Of a DNA stretch of 64,000 nt, positions 48,231 to 57,726 are shown piece by piece. Position 1 is the stretch's first letter, and every line of letters starts with the position of its first letter. Location of the stretch: NCBI RefSeq assembly GCF_032926325.1, contig NZ_CP136709.1, forward strand, positions 2,884,501 to 2,948,500, in the 5' to 3' direction. Both the position numbers and the translations under genes were made by a program. Source of the stretch: Aestuariibaculum lutulentum. Its GTDB lineage: Bacteria > Bacteroidota > Bacteroidia > Flavobacteriales > Flavobacteriaceae. The notes under the pieces are model-generated. The model made no database searches, was not told the origin of the DNA, and worked only from the letters and a program-made list of their open reading frames with translations.

Positions 48231-50138
48231 TTATAGATGACTCAATCTATATGTGTTTGTTTTTGTAATATTTATAATTTGGTGCTCTAATAATAAGAGG
48301 AGCACGTCTTTTAAATCGGTTTCGTTACAGTTTAAATGTAACATTAATTCACGTGACGATTGTTCATTTTCCTGTAAAAGCTCGATAACCTTATTTTTTA
48401 ACGAACCGATATTTTCAGATTTTTGAGGCTTCTTTTTATTTGTAATACAAACCGAACAGATACCACAAGGTTCAATCTCATTTTCTCCAAAATAGGAAAG
48501 TAACTGCATGCTTTTACAAACCGAATCGTTATTAATATAATCAAGCATGGCATTAACCTGATCTTCTTTTAGTGTGTTTTGTTGCTTTATAATCGAAGCC
48601 ACTCGATTAATAGTTTTATCGTCTTCACGGGGTTCAATAAAAGTTACCTGCGCATCGGTTCTTGCTAAGTTTAACGTAATAACTTCATCGGCTTCAAGCT
48701 GTAGTAATACTTCCGTGATTTGTTTTTCTGAAACGGAAGCTTTTTCAGCTATCTTCCCTAGATTTATCTTTGTATCATGATCAAAAATACCTCCGTACAT
48801 ACGTAAAATAGACTTTACAATAATGTCGTAATTCTTCCGTGTTTCTAAATATTTAAAAAGTGCCGGACTCGAAATAATGAACTGAGCAGAAACCTTATTT
48901 TTAAACTGTTTTGAAAGTGCAATTATACTATTTCTATCTAACAACAACAGGGCATTATAGGCTAAAATAGCGTTAAAATTATAAGTTTTACAGAAGGTAT
49001 TGTAATCGAAGTCGAATGTCATGTATTCTCCTTCTCCATAAGACACCTGAAAATAATTGCACAACTTTCGGTATACTTGTTTTACAAAATCTACAGTTGG
49101 TAATATTTTTAAAAACTGATTTTTAACCAGTTCTTCGTCGCTTTTGTTTTTTAAAATAACAGCAAAGGCCTTTTCACCATTTCTACCTGCCCGACCAGCT
49201 TCCTGAAAGTAACTTTCAATACTTTCTGGTAAATTTAAATGAACCACTGTTTTAACATTGGGTTTATCGATTCCCATACCAAAAGCATTGGTGGCCACCA
49301 TAACCTGTTTCTGGTCGCTTAACCATAAGTTCATGTGTTTGTCTTTATCGTCGGTTGGTAAGCCGCCATGATAATAGGTCGCAGAAATTTGCTTCGACTC
49401 CAAAAACGAACTGACTTCCAGTGTCATTTTTCGATTGCGCACATAAATAATTGATGGCTCTTTATATTTTTTTAAAATGGTTTGAAGTCGGTAGTATTTA
49501 TCTTCTTCATGAAAAACCATATAGCCCAAATTATCTCTAAAAAACGATTGTTTAAAGATTTTAGGACTTATGAAATCTAATTCCTTAACAATATCGTCAA
49601 TCACTTCTGGTTTAGCTGATGCTGTTAAAGCAATAACATTAACCGTTGGATGCAACTGACGCAAAATAGCAATGTTTTTGTATGCAGGTCTGAAATCGCT
49701 TCCCCATTGAGAAATACAGTGCGCTTCATCAACAGCAATTAAATTCACATGCATTTGGCGAATACGCTCCTGAACCAACTCCTGTTGTAGGCGTTCTGGC
49801 GACAGATATAGAAATTTATAATTTCCGTAGATACAATTATCAAGCATGGTATCCAATTGCGTGTAACTTATTCCACTGGTTACAGCCATTGCTTTAATGC
49901 CTTTGTCGTTTAACTGCTTAACCTGATCTTTCATTAAAGCAATCAAAGGGGAAACCACAATGCAAATACCTTTTCTTACTAATGCCGGAATTTGAAAGCA
50001 CAACGATTTACCGCCTCCGGTTGGCAGTAAAGCAAAGGTATCTTCACCTTCTAAAACCGCATTAATAATACCTTCTTGCTGCGGTCTAAAAGATGTATAA
50101 TTCCAGTAACGTTCTAGTATGTTTATGGGATGTTCCAT
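48231..50138 (-). CDS. recQ: RecQ-type ATP-dependent DNA helicase
   Basis: 635 residues. Helicase motifs: FALLPTGGGKSLCFQ (Walker A, 41-45), AVDEAHCISQWGSDFRP (DEAH, 137-140), then AFGMGIDKPNVKTVVH and SYFQEAGRAGRNGE. The RQC zinc site is present (CKSMQLLSYFGENEIE, then CGICSVC). RecQ unwinds DNA 3' to 5' in recombination and replication repair. The C-terminal part is short, without a clear HRDC domain. It follows an NTPase gene with no gap. Confidence 0.96.
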   Translation of the reverse strand: MEHPINILERYWNYTSFRPQQEGIINAVLEGEDTFALLPTGGGKSLCFQIPALVRKGICIVVSPLIALMKDQVKQLNDKGIKAMAVTSGISYTQLDTMLDNCIYGNYKFLYLSPERLQQELVQERIRQMHVNLIAVDEAHCISQWGSDFRPAYKNIAILRQLHPTVNVIALTASAKPEVIDDIVKELDFISPKIFKQSFFRDNLGYMVFHEEDKYYRLQTILKKYKEPSIIYVRNRKMTLEVSSFLESKQISATYYHGGLPTDDKDKHMNLWLSDQKQVMVATNAFGMGIDKPNVKTVVHLNLPESIESYFQEAGRAGRNGEKAFAVILKNKSDEELVKNQFLKILPTVDFVKQVYRKLCNYFQVSYGEGEYMTFDFDYNTFCKTYNFNAILAYNALLLLDRNSIIALSKQFKNKVSAQFIISSPALFKYLETRKNYDIIVKSILRMYGGIFDHDTKINLGKIAEKASVSEKQITEVLLQLEADEVITLNLARTDAQVTFIEPREDDKTINRVASIIKQQNTLKEDQVNAMLDYINNDSVCKSMQLLSYFGENEIEPCGICSVCITNKKKPQKSENIGSLKNKVIELLQENEQSSRELMLHLNCNETDLKDVLLLLLEHQIINITKTNTYRLSHL

Positions 50139-50678
50139 TTACATTTGTAGTGCCTTTAAAATATAGTCTGCACGGTTTTCAATTGTATCAAAAGGGATAT
50201 CAATTAGATTATAATTATAACGGCTATAAGTATTTAGTAAATGGTCGTGTATTTGAAGGGCTTGCTCAAAACTTTCATAGCGCTCATTATCTGAAGTGTA
50301 AATGGCTTCCCAAGGTTTTAAAATAAATACCGAATCGTAAACCAAATTTTCACAAGCATCAATAAAATGTTGTGGGTAAGTGTCACCAATAAAATCCATA
50401 TAAGCAATTACGTCGTGAACACCTCTGTCGAAAAAAATAGTTTCTGCGGTATGAATGTTTGCATCTTCAAACTGTTGTTGCCTTCCTTTTAAAAGAAGCT
50501 CACTAAATAACAACGGGTTTGATAAAAACAGTTGATCGATTCCCTCTTTTTGAGCATCAAGTATAACCTGACGGGATATTTCCTCAAGACAAGTATACCC
50601 GCGTTTTACTAATTCATTTATTAATGAAGATTTTCCGGTTCCGGGACCACCTGTAATCACAATTTTTTTAGAATTCAA
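50139..50678 (-). CDS. P-loop NTPase, AAA_28-like
   Basis: 179 residues. Walker A GGPGTGKSSLINELVKRG (residues 10-27) and Walker B-like TIFFDRGVHDVIAYMDF. Similar to the NadR-kinase/Ttd14 group (AAA_28) of small nucleotide-binding proteins, which phosphorylate small molecules or regulate transport. It ends exactly where recQ begins, so the two are one operon. The substrate is unknown. Confidence 0.85.
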   Translation of the reverse strand: MNSKKIVITGGPGTGKSSLINELVKRGYTCLEEISRQVILDAQKEGIDQLFLSNPLLFSELLLKGRQQQFEDANIHTAETIFFDRGVHDVIAYMDFIGDTYPQHFIDACENLVYDSVFILKPWEAIYTSDNERYESFEQALQIHDHLLNTYSRYNYNLIDIPFDTIENRADYILKALQM

Positions 50679-50798
50679 ACCTGTTCTATTTTAGCTGTAA
50701 AATTCGGAATTTAACTGTTATAAAAAAAATGCGCAAGCCAGAGTTTATCCAAGCTTTACTTTTGTTCCTTAAAAAAAGGCTATAAATTTATATAAGCT

Positions 50799-50806
50799 TA
50801 TATTTG
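50799..50806 (+). promoter_or_regulatory. Probable -7 element of the DUF493 gene
   Basis: TATATTTG, 18 bases before the ATG at 50825, inside the palindrome ATATAAGCTTATAT. No matching TTTG at the -33 position, so support is partial. Confidence 0.4.
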
Positions 50807-50824
50807 CAGTATATAAAAAAGATT

Positions 50825-51118
50825 ATGAGCACACCTTCAAATTCAGAAGAATTCTATAAAAAATTAAAAGAACAATTATTAGAAACCACTAACTGGCCGT
50901 CGGAATATTTGTATAAATTTATTGTGTTAACAGAAGCCAGTAAAATTTCAGATTTAGAAAATATTTTTGATAATATGGGGGCTGTAATTAATACAACGGC
51001 TTCAAAAAATGGTAAGTATACCAGTGTTTCCATTAACCTATGCATGTCCGATCCAGATGCGGTAATTGCCAAGTATAAAGAAGTTGCAGAAAAAATAGAG
51101 GGAGTTATTAGTCTTTAG
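50825..51118 (+). CDS. DUF493 family protein (YbeD-like)
   Basis: 97 residues from the ATG at 50825 (the frame is open seven codons earlier). Ferredoxin-like small fold of DUF493: YLYKFIVLTEASKISDLENI, TASKNGKYTSVSINLCMSDP, AVIAKYKEVAEKIEGV. Conserved in bacteria, function unclear. Followed by DUF4290 and murA on the same strand. Confidence 0.92.
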   Translation: MSTPSNSEEFYKKLKEQLLETTNWPSEYLYKFIVLTEASKISDLENIFDNMGAVINTTASKNGKYTSVSINLCMSDPDAVIAKYKEVAEKIEGVISL

Positions 51119-51185
51119 TTTTTTTTTGTATTTTGCACTAGCAGAATTACTACCTGCTAAAATTTTTAACTTCACATATTTTATT

Positions 51186-51833
51186 TTGACAATAGATAAT
51201 TTAGAATACAATACCGAGCGTGAGTACTTAATTATTCCGGAATATGGTCGCCATATTCAAAAAATGATTAGTTATGCCAAGACTCGAGAAACAAAGGAAG
51301 AACGCAACAAAGTAGCTAAAGCTATTATTGCGGTAATGGGAAACATGCAACCACATTTACGTGATGTTCCCGACTTTCAGCATAAACTTTGGGATCAGTT
51401 ATTTATGATGTCTAATTTTGAATTAGACGCCGATTCACCTTACGAAAAACCTACAAAAGAACTTTTTGAAAGTCGCCCGGAGCCTTTAAAATATCCGCAA
51501 AATTTCCCGAAATACCGCTTTTACGGAAACAATATAAAAACCATGATTGATGTGGCTAACACTTGGGAAAGTGGTGACCTAAAAGAAGCACTGACTTACA
51601 CCATCGCCAATCACATGAAAAAATGTTTTTTAAACTGGAATAAAGATACCGTTGAAGATGATGTGATTTATGGTCACTTATATGAGCTTTCAGGAGGAAA
51701 AATAAATTTAAAAAATTCGGAAGAAGATCTTTCTGATGCCACAAGCTTAATGCGCAACAAGACCAAGTTTACCAACAAAAAAGGTGGACATCACAAAAAA
51801 AATTCATCAAACCGTCAAAGAAAACGCTTCTAA
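51186..51833 (+). CDS. DUF4290 family protein
   Basis: 215 residues with the TTG at 51186 as best start, because MTIDNLEYNTEREYLIIPEY matches the usual N-terminus; the frame is open from 51126. Conserved phrases IPEYGRHIQKMISYAKT, NMQPHLRDVPDFQHKLWDQL and NHMKKCFLNWNKDTV. The tail is basic (GHHKKNSSNRQRKRF). A Bacteroidota-specific protein consistently upstream of murA. Function unknown. Confidence 0.9.
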   Translation: MTIDNLEYNTEREYLIIPEYGRHIQKMISYAKTRETKEERNKVAKAIIAVMGNMQPHLRDVPDFQHKLWDQLFMMSNFELDADSPYEKPTKELFESRPEPLKYPQNFPKYRFYGNNIKTMIDVANTWESGDLKEALTYTIANHMKKCFLNWNKDTVEDDVIYGHLYELSGGKINLKNSEEDLSDATSLMRNKTKFTNKKGGHHKKNSSNRQRKRF

Positions 51834-51839
51834 ATATTT

Positions 51840-53150
51840 ATGGGAACATTTAAAATTGAAGGAGGTCACCAGTTAAAGGGAAGCATCCAGCCTCAAGGAG
51901 CCAAAAACGAAGCCTTACAGATTTTATGTGCTGTTTTATTAACCCCTGAAGTTGTTACAATTAATAACATTCCGGATATCGTTGATGTCAACAAGCTTAT
52001 AAAACTATTAGGGAACCTTGGTGTAAAAATTGAAAAAATAGGGAAAGGCTCGTACACCTTTCAAGCCGACGAAGTTGATTTAGAATACCTTGAATCTGAT
52101 GCGTTTAAAGTTGACGGCCGTGGTTTACGAGGATCGATTATGATTGTCGGACCGCTTTTAGCACGTTTTGGTAAAGGATACATTCCGAAACCAGGTGGTG
52201 ATAAAATTGGTCGTCGTCGTTTAGATACACATTTCGAAGGACTTATTAATTTAGGCGCTAAATTCCGTTACAGCAAAGAGGAACAGTTTTACGGTGTTGA
52301 GGCCGACAGACTTAAAGGAACGTACATGCTCCTTGAAGAAGCTTCGGTAACGGGTACTGCTAATATTGTTATGGCTGCCGTTTTAGCGGAAGGCCAAACC
52401 ACTATTTACAACGCTGCCTGTGAGCCTTACTTACAACAATTATGTAAGATGCTTAACCGCATGGGTGCCAAAATTAGTGGTGTTGGTTCTAACATGTTAA
52501 TTATTGACGGTGTTGAAAGCCTTGGTGGAACCGATCACACCATGTTACCTGATATGATTGAAATTGGTAGCTGGATTGGTTTAGCTGCCATGACTAAAAG
52601 TGAACTTACTATTAAAAATGTATCTTGGAACGATTTAGGAATCATTCCGAGTGTTTTTAGAAAGTTAGGAATTACCGTTGAAAAACAAGGTGATGACATT
52701 CATATACCAGCACATACCAATGGTTACGAAATACAAAGTTTTATTGACGGATCGATTTTAACCATTTCTGATGCGCCCTGGCCTGGATTCACACCAGATT
52801 TATTAAGTATTGTTTTAGTTGTTGCGACACAAGCCAGAGGAAGCGTTCTAATTCATCAAAAAATGTTTGAAAGCCGTTTATTCTTCGTCGATAAATTAAT
52901 CGATATGGGGGCTAAAATCATTCTTTGCGATCCGCACCGTGCTACCGTTATCGGCCATGATTTTAAATCGACTTTAAAAGCGATGACCATGACTTCTCCT
53001 GATATTCGCGCGGGGATTTCTTTATTAATTGCTGCACTTTCAGCTAAAGGAACTTCAACAATTCAGAATATTGAACAAATTGACAGAGGTTACGAAAATA
53101 TAGACGAGCGTTTAAGAGCTATTGGTGCTAAAATTGAACGTGTAGAATAG
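51840..53150 (+). CDS. murA: UDP-N-acetylglucosamine 1-carboxyvinyltransferase
   Basis: 436 residues. First committed step of peptidoglycan synthesis: transfers enolpyruvate from PEP to UDP-GlcNAc. Lys22 is conserved (GAKNEALQIL) and the catalytic loop reads KPGGDKIGRRRLDTH, so residue 121 is Asp where most MurA have Cys115. Asp at this place is known to give resistance to fosfomycin. The rest is typical (SVTGTANIVMAAVLAEG, DMIEIGSWIGLAA). It starts six bases after the DUF4290 gene, so they share an operon. Confidence 0.98.
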   Translation: MGTFKIEGGHQLKGSIQPQGAKNEALQILCAVLLTPEVVTINNIPDIVDVNKLIKLLGNLGVKIEKIGKGSYTFQADEVDLEYLESDAFKVDGRGLRGSIMIVGPLLARFGKGYIPKPGGDKIGRRRLDTHFEGLINLGAKFRYSKEEQFYGVEADRLKGTYMLLEEASVTGTANIVMAAVLAEGQTTIYNAACEPYLQQLCKMLNRMGAKISGVGSNMLIIDGVESLGGTDHTMLPDMIEIGSWIGLAAMTKSELTIKNVSWNDLGIIPSVFRKLGITVEKQGDDIHIPAHTNGYEIQSFIDGSILTISDAPWPGFTPDLLSIVLVVATQARGSVLIHQKMFESRLFFVDKLIDMGAKIILCDPHRATVIGHDFKSTLKAMTMTSPDIRAGISLLIAALSAKGTSTIQNIEQIDRGYENIDERLRAIGAKIERVE

Positions 53151-53171
53151 TTTTCAAAATATAAAAGCATT

Positions 53172-53199
53172 AAAAAAGGAGCAAAATTGCTCCTTTTTT
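53172..53199. terminator. Bidirectional terminator between murA and the lipoprotein remnant
   Basis: AAAAAAGGAGCAA (53172-53184), AA loop, TTGCTCCTTTTTT. A strong stem with an A-run and a T-run, working in both directions. Confidence 0.88.
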
Positions 53200-53696
53200 A
53201 ATTCATGTAAAACTCATTAAAACATTCAATGCCAGTAACATCATTTAACTCTTCAATCACTTTTGTCTTTGTATTTGCCAGCCAAAGTGCTTCTATATTT
53301 TGTATTTTAATGTCCTTCGTTTTTTTAACTAAAGCTATAATGTTACCTTCATTCTGATTTAGCTTATCACAATAACCAATGGTTATAAACAAATCATCTT
53401 CCTGAATAGGTAATTTTAAAACATCCAAAATTTTATACTTTTTATTGTTCAACGAATCAATTTGAATGCTATTAAATAGTAGAAGGTTTTCATTTTTATC
53501 TTTTAAATGAAGGATGTCATATTTAGCTGTTGGCTGAGAATTATAAAACGTAGTATCGCTAACTTTTTCAAAAGTTGACAATAATTTATTTGTCTCCAAT
53601 TTTGATATTCTGAACCGACTAAAACAATGTCTTTATGATCTCTATTATTACAATTGATTAATAAAAATGGAACTATTAAATAAACCAGCGTTTCAT
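53198..53696 (-). pseudogene. Frameshifted lipoprotein gene
   Basis: The open part (53198-53599, TTG start) lacks a signal. Upstream, a second frame encodes a lipoprotein signal (YLIVPFLLINCNNRDH, then VLVGSEYQNW), and the ATG at 53696 begins MKRWF in the third frame. Adding one T near 53684 and one G near 53597 would join all three into a lipoprotein of about 165 residues (MKRWFYLIVPFLLINC, Cys16). Either the gene is broken or the sequence has two homopolymer errors. Confidence 0.72.
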
Positions 53697-53743
53697 ATTT
53701 TTTGTTTAAGAAATTCTAAACAAGAATTATACCAATAAATGAT

Positions 53744-55411
53744 TTAAAACAACCCGCTAATTTCTCCATTATCATTAATGTCTATGTGTTCTGAAGCAGG
53801 GTGGGCGGGAAGTCCTGGCATACGCATAATGTCGCCAGTAATTGGAATTAAAAAGCCTGCTCCAGCTGCAATTTCTATTTCTCTAACAGTAATGATAAAA
53901 TCTTTTGGACGCCCCAACAGTTTAGGATTGTCGGATAATGATTTTTGTGTTTTTGCAATACAAACGGGTAAGTGATCGAGTTTTAAATCAGAAATTTTTT
54001 GGAGATGAGATTTTGCCTTTGCTGTATAATCAACATGCTCGGCACCATAAATTTCTTTTGCAATAGTTTCTATTTTAGTTTTAACAGGCGATTTCCAGCT
54101 GTACAGAGGTTTAAAATCTGAATGATGAGATTCTACAACATCTATAACCTGTTGAGCTAAATCTAAAGCGCCTTCACCACCTTTGGCCCAAATGTCGGCT
54201 ACTGCTATTTTAATTTGTTTTGCAGCTGCAAAGGTTTTAATGACATCTATTTCAGCTTGGGTATCACTTGAGAATTTGTTAATAGCTATGATTGGAATCA
54301 CATTAAATTTGGCAATATTCTCAAGATGTTTTTCTAAATTGGGAAGTCCGTTTTTTAAAACTTCAATGTTTTCTTCGGTTAATGATTTTAAATCGGCACC
54401 ACCATGATATTTTAAAGCGCGAATAGTAGTGGTAAGCACAACGGCTTTTGGTTTTAATCCCGCACTTTGGCATTTTATATCAAAGAATTTTTCAGCCCCT
54501 AAATCGAATCCAAAACCAGCTTCGGTTACCGTGTATTCAGAATGAGACATCCCCATAAGTGTTGCAATAACCGAGTTAGTTCCTTGAGCGATGTTTGCAA
54601 ATGGTCCACCATGAATAATGGCAGGATTACCTTTAATAGTCTGAACTAAATTAGGTTTTATAGCATCCTTTAATAAAGCAGCCATGGCACCTTCGGCTTT
54701 TAAATCTTTAGCGTAAATAGGTTGTTTATTAAAGGTGTAGCCAATAAAAATTTTGCCTAATCGTGTTTTTAAATCGGTAATATTTTGAGCCAAACAAAGA
54801 ATGGCCATAATTTCAGAGGCCGCCGTAATGTCGAACCCCGTTTCTCTTGGAATACCCGATGTTGTTCCGCCCAATCCTACAATAACACGTCTTAAGGCAC
54901 GGTCGTTTAAATCAACCACACGCTTCCAGCTTATTGTTCTTGGGTCTAATTGCAGAGAATTGGTTTTACTTTGAATATTATTATCAATGATTGCCGCTAA
55001 AAGATTATGAGCTTTTTCAATGGCTGAAAAGTCGCCTGTAAAATGAAGGTTAATATCTTCCATTGGAAGTACCTGTGAATATCCACCTCCAGTGGCACCA
55101 CCTTTAATACCAAAAACAGGTCCTAAAGATGGTTCTCTTAAAACAACGGTTGTTTTTTTGTTTAATCTGTTTAAGCCTTCAGAAAGCCCAATAGACATGG
55201 TTGTTTTGCCTTCGCCGGCAGGCGTTGGAGAAATAGCAGAAACTAATATCAGGTTGCTTTTTTGAGCCTTTTCTTTGTTAATATATTGTAATGGAATCTT
55301 GGCTTTATACTTTCCGTACATTTCAATGTCGTCGGGGTTGATGCCAAACATTTCAGAAATTTGAGTAATAGGTTTTAGAGTAACAGTTTTTGCTATGTCT
55401 AAATCAGTCAT
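53744..55411 (-). CDS. fhs: Formate-tetrahydrofolate ligase
   Basis: 555 residues, full length. P-loop ISPTPAGEGKTTMSIGLSEG (about 61-71), GATGGGYSQVLPMEDINLHF, PRETGFDITAASEIMAILCL, and the C-terminal GDIMRMPGLPAHPASEHIDI. Makes 10-formyl-THF from formate, THF and ATP, feeding purine synthesis and fmt. Stands alone, with its promoter between 55412 and 55491 not clearly recognisable. Confidence 0.98.
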   Translation of the reverse strand: MTDLDIAKTVTLKPITQISEMFGINPDDIEMYGKYKAKIPLQYINKEKAQKSNLILVSAISPTPAGEGKTTMSIGLSEGLNRLNKKTTVVLREPSLGPVFGIKGGATGGGYSQVLPMEDINLHFTGDFSAIEKAHNLLAAIIDNNIQSKTNSLQLDPRTISWKRVVDLNDRALRRVIVGLGGTTSGIPRETGFDITAASEIMAILCLAQNITDLKTRLGKIFIGYTFNKQPIYAKDLKAEGAMAALLKDAIKPNLVQTIKGNPAIIHGGPFANIAQGTNSVIATLMGMSHSEYTVTEAGFGFDLGAEKFFDIKCQSAGLKPKAVVLTTTIRALKYHGGADLKSLTEENIEVLKNGLPNLEKHLENIAKFNVIPIIAINKFSSDTQAEIDVIKTFAAAKQIKIAVADIWAKGGEGALDLAQQVIDVVESHHSDFKPLYSWKSPVKTKIETIAKEIYGAEHVDYTAKAKSHLQKISDLKLDHLPVCIAKTQKSLSDNPKLLGRPKDFIITVREIEIAAGAGFLIPITGDIMRMPGLPAHPASEHIDINDNGEISGLF

Positions 55412-55491
55412 GTCATTTTAGTTTTAGTTCTTCTAAAGTTAAAAAATAAAGACTATTTATGACGTGATTTTTGTCATTTTATACTTACTCT

Positions 55492-56799
55492 TTAATTGTT
55501 TAAAGCTTCCTTGTAGACTTTCAAACAGCGTTCGCGAGCAAATTTATGATCGACTATGGGCTGCGGGTAGGTGAGTTCCTGAAATTCGGGAACCCATTGT
55601 CTGATATACTCTAAATTTTTATCGAATTTTTCAATTTGTGTGGTCGGATTAAAAATCCTAAAGTAAGGTGCTGCATCTACACCAGATCCAGCCACCCATT
55701 GCCAGTTTCCAATATTACTGGCCATCTCGTAGTCGTGCAGTTTTTCAGCAAAGTAGGCTTCACCCCAACGCCAGTCGATTAATAAATGTTTACATAAAAA
55801 GCTACCAACAAGCATTCTTACACGGTTATGCATAAATCCGGTAGCATTGAGTTGTCTCATCCCGGCATCAACCAGAGGATAACCTGTTTTTCCTTCACAC
55901 CAGGCTTTAAATTCTTCTTCATTATTTCTCCAGATAATCCTATCGTAGGATGGTTTGAAACTTTTGGTAACCGTATGTGGAAAATGCCATAAAATCTGCA
56001 TAAAAAACTCACGCCAAATTAATTCCTGAAGAAAGACTTCATTTTTAGATTGGTTGGCTTTATTGGCCATAACTCGCACACTTACCGTACCAAAACGTAG
56101 GTGAGGGCCTAATTTTGAAGTGGCGTCTTTAGCAGGAAAATTTCTTAGGTCTTCGTAAGTTGAAATGAGTTCAGGATTTATTTTATAATCTTCAATATGT
56201 TGTGCCGACCTTGTAAAGCCGATAGTTTCTAAATCGACATTTGGTAAAGATTGCTCATCAATTATTTCATTTAATAAAGATTCGCTTGGGTAAGATGTGA
56301 TTTTTTGAGATTTAAAATGTGATTTCCAAACCTTCATATATGGCGTATACACAACATAAGGGGTGCCATCGGCTTTTGTAATGTCGTTACGCTCAAAAAT
56401 TACCTGATCTTTAAATGTTTTGAAATTTATACTTTTGGTTTTTAAGAACGCTTCAATTTCTGCATCACGTTTCATAGCATACGGCTCGTAATCGTGATTG
56501 GTAAACACCGTATTTATGTGGTAGGTTTCGCAAATGGTTTTATAAATATCCAAAGGTTTACCAAAATAAATGGCTAACGATTTACGATGCTTTCCTTTAA
56601 GAGTGGATTTGATGTGCTCAAGTGCGTCAAAAATAAAAGTAACTCTGGCATCATCTTTAGGGAGTTTATCTAAGATTTCAATGTCAAAAATAAACACAGG
56701 TAAAACAGGATGTTCAGATGACAAGGCTTCAAAAAGTCCGTGGTTATCATGAAGTCGTAGATCGCGACGAAACCAGAAGATGTTTATTGTTTTTTTCAT
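55492..56799 (-). CDS. phrB: Class I CPD photolyase
   Basis: 435 residues. N-terminal antenna domain (NIFWFRRDLRLHDNHGLFEA) and C-terminal FAD domain (SKLGPHLRFGTVSVRVMANK, WREFFMQILWHFPH, FKAWCEGKTGYPLVDAGMRQ, GFMHNRVRMLVGSFLCKHL, DYEMASNIGNWQWVAGSGVD). Uses blue light to split cyclobutane pyrimidine dimers. Last gene of the long operon that begins beyond the window's right edge; starts directly after the SRPBCC gene stop. Confidence 0.97.
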   Translation of the reverse strand: MKKTINIFWFRRDLRLHDNHGLFEALSSEHPVLPVFIFDIEILDKLPKDDARVTFIFDALEHIKSTLKGKHRKSLAIYFGKPLDIYKTICETYHINTVFTNHDYEPYAMKRDAEIEAFLKTKSINFKTFKDQVIFERNDITKADGTPYVVYTPYMKVWKSHFKSQKITSYPSESLLNEIIDEQSLPNVDLETIGFTRSAQHIEDYKINPELISTYEDLRNFPAKDATSKLGPHLRFGTVSVRVMANKANQSKNEVFLQELIWREFFMQILWHFPHTVTKSFKPSYDRIIWRNNEEEFKAWCEGKTGYPLVDAGMRQLNATGFMHNRVRMLVGSFLCKHLLIDWRWGEAYFAEKLHDYEMASNIGNWQWVAGSGVDAAPYFRIFNPTTQIEKFDKNLEYIRQWVPEFQELTYPQPIVDHKFARERCLKVYKEALNN

Positions 56800-57261
56800 T
56801 TATAGTGTTCCGAAAAGGGCTTCTAATTTTTTAGTTCTGTAGTTAAAAATTTCTTCAAGTTTAGGTTTAACCATGATAGGATGAACGAGTTGACCAAGAA
56901 ATCCAAAAGGAAGCTTGTAATCTACAATATCTTCCATTTCAACACCCCCATCAATAGGTTTTATAAAATGCTTATGGTGCCATAAACGGTAGGGGCCGAA
57001 GCGTTGCTCATCTACAAAATATTGTTTGTCGACCACATGTGTAATTTCGGTAACCCATTTGGTTTTTATGCCTAAAATAGGCGTGACGATATATTGTATA
57101 ATCTGACCAGAAAACATAGGACGATCGGCACCCGAAAGGATATCGAAGCTCATATAATCGGGCGTGATGGTTTTTAGATTTTTAGGATCCGAAAAAAATG
57201 CCCAGGCTTCGTCAACGCTAATGGGTAAGTTTTGCTTTTTATGTAAAGTATAAATCTTCAT
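56800..57261 (-). CDS. SRPBCC family protein (COG4276-like)
   Basis: 153 residues in a START/Bet v1-like fold: ISVDEAWAFFSDPKNLKTIT, VTEITHVVDKQYFVDEQRFG, RLWHHKHFI, EDIVDYKLPFGFLGQLVHPI. Small hydrophobic-ligand-binding proteins of this type accompany photolyase genes in many Bacteroidota. Ligand unknown. It lies between TspO and phrB with gaps of zero to three bases. Confidence 0.92.
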   Translation of the reverse strand: MKIYTLHKKQNLPISVDEAWAFFSDPKNLKTITPDYMSFDILSGADRPMFSGQIIQYIVTPILGIKTKWVTEITHVVDKQYFVDEQRFGPYRLWHHKHFIKPIDGGVEMEDIVDYKLPFGFLGQLVHPIMVKPKLEEIFNYRTKKLEALFGTL

Positions 57262-57264
57262 AAT

Positions 57265-57726
57265 TTAGTTGTAAAGCCAAATGTATAAGTTAAGTGAATT
57301 TGCAATAAATAGCCAAAGCATGTATGGGGTGATAAACAAGGATTTTAAACCCAGAATTTTTCGGTAATCATATTGAAAAATACAGATAATAGCTGTTAGA
57401 AGCAGTATGACTACAAGGCCCAAACCTACCAGATGTCGATTAAAAAACACATAATTCCAACCTACATTTAGTAAAAATTGAACAGTAAAAAGTGATTTTA
57501 CTTTTTTTGAAGAATCGCTGTTCCATAAAAACGCCATGTAGATTGAAAAACAGAACATAATGAAACTCCATGCCGCACCAAAGACCCAGCCCGGAGGTGT
57601 CCAGGGGGCTTTATTTAAATTAAAATACCATGGCGACTGTGGTCCGTTTTGCATCAACCAGACCCCTAAAGCTAAAGCTCCGAAATTTATGATAAGAAAG
57701 ACTAAAAAATACTTTACTTTTTTCAT
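57265..57726 (-). CDS. tspO: TspO/MBR family protein
   Basis: 153 residues, five membrane helices, with the family marks QSPWYFNLNKAPWTPPGWVF, AWSFIMFCFSIYMAFLWN, and LLNVGWNYVFFNRHLVGLG. TspO proteins bind porphyrins and cholesterol-like ligands and regulate responses to light and oxygen in other bacteria, which fits the photolyase operon. Start overlaps the glutathione peroxidase stop by four bases. Confidence 0.95.
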   Translation of the reverse strand: MKKVKYFLVFLIINFGALALGVWLMQNGPQSPWYFNLNKAPWTPPGWVFGAAWSFIMFCFSIYMAFLWNSDSSKKVKSLFTVQFLLNVGWNYVFFNRHLVGLGLVVILLLTAIICIFQYDYRKILGLKSLFITPYMLWLFIANSLNLYIWLYN

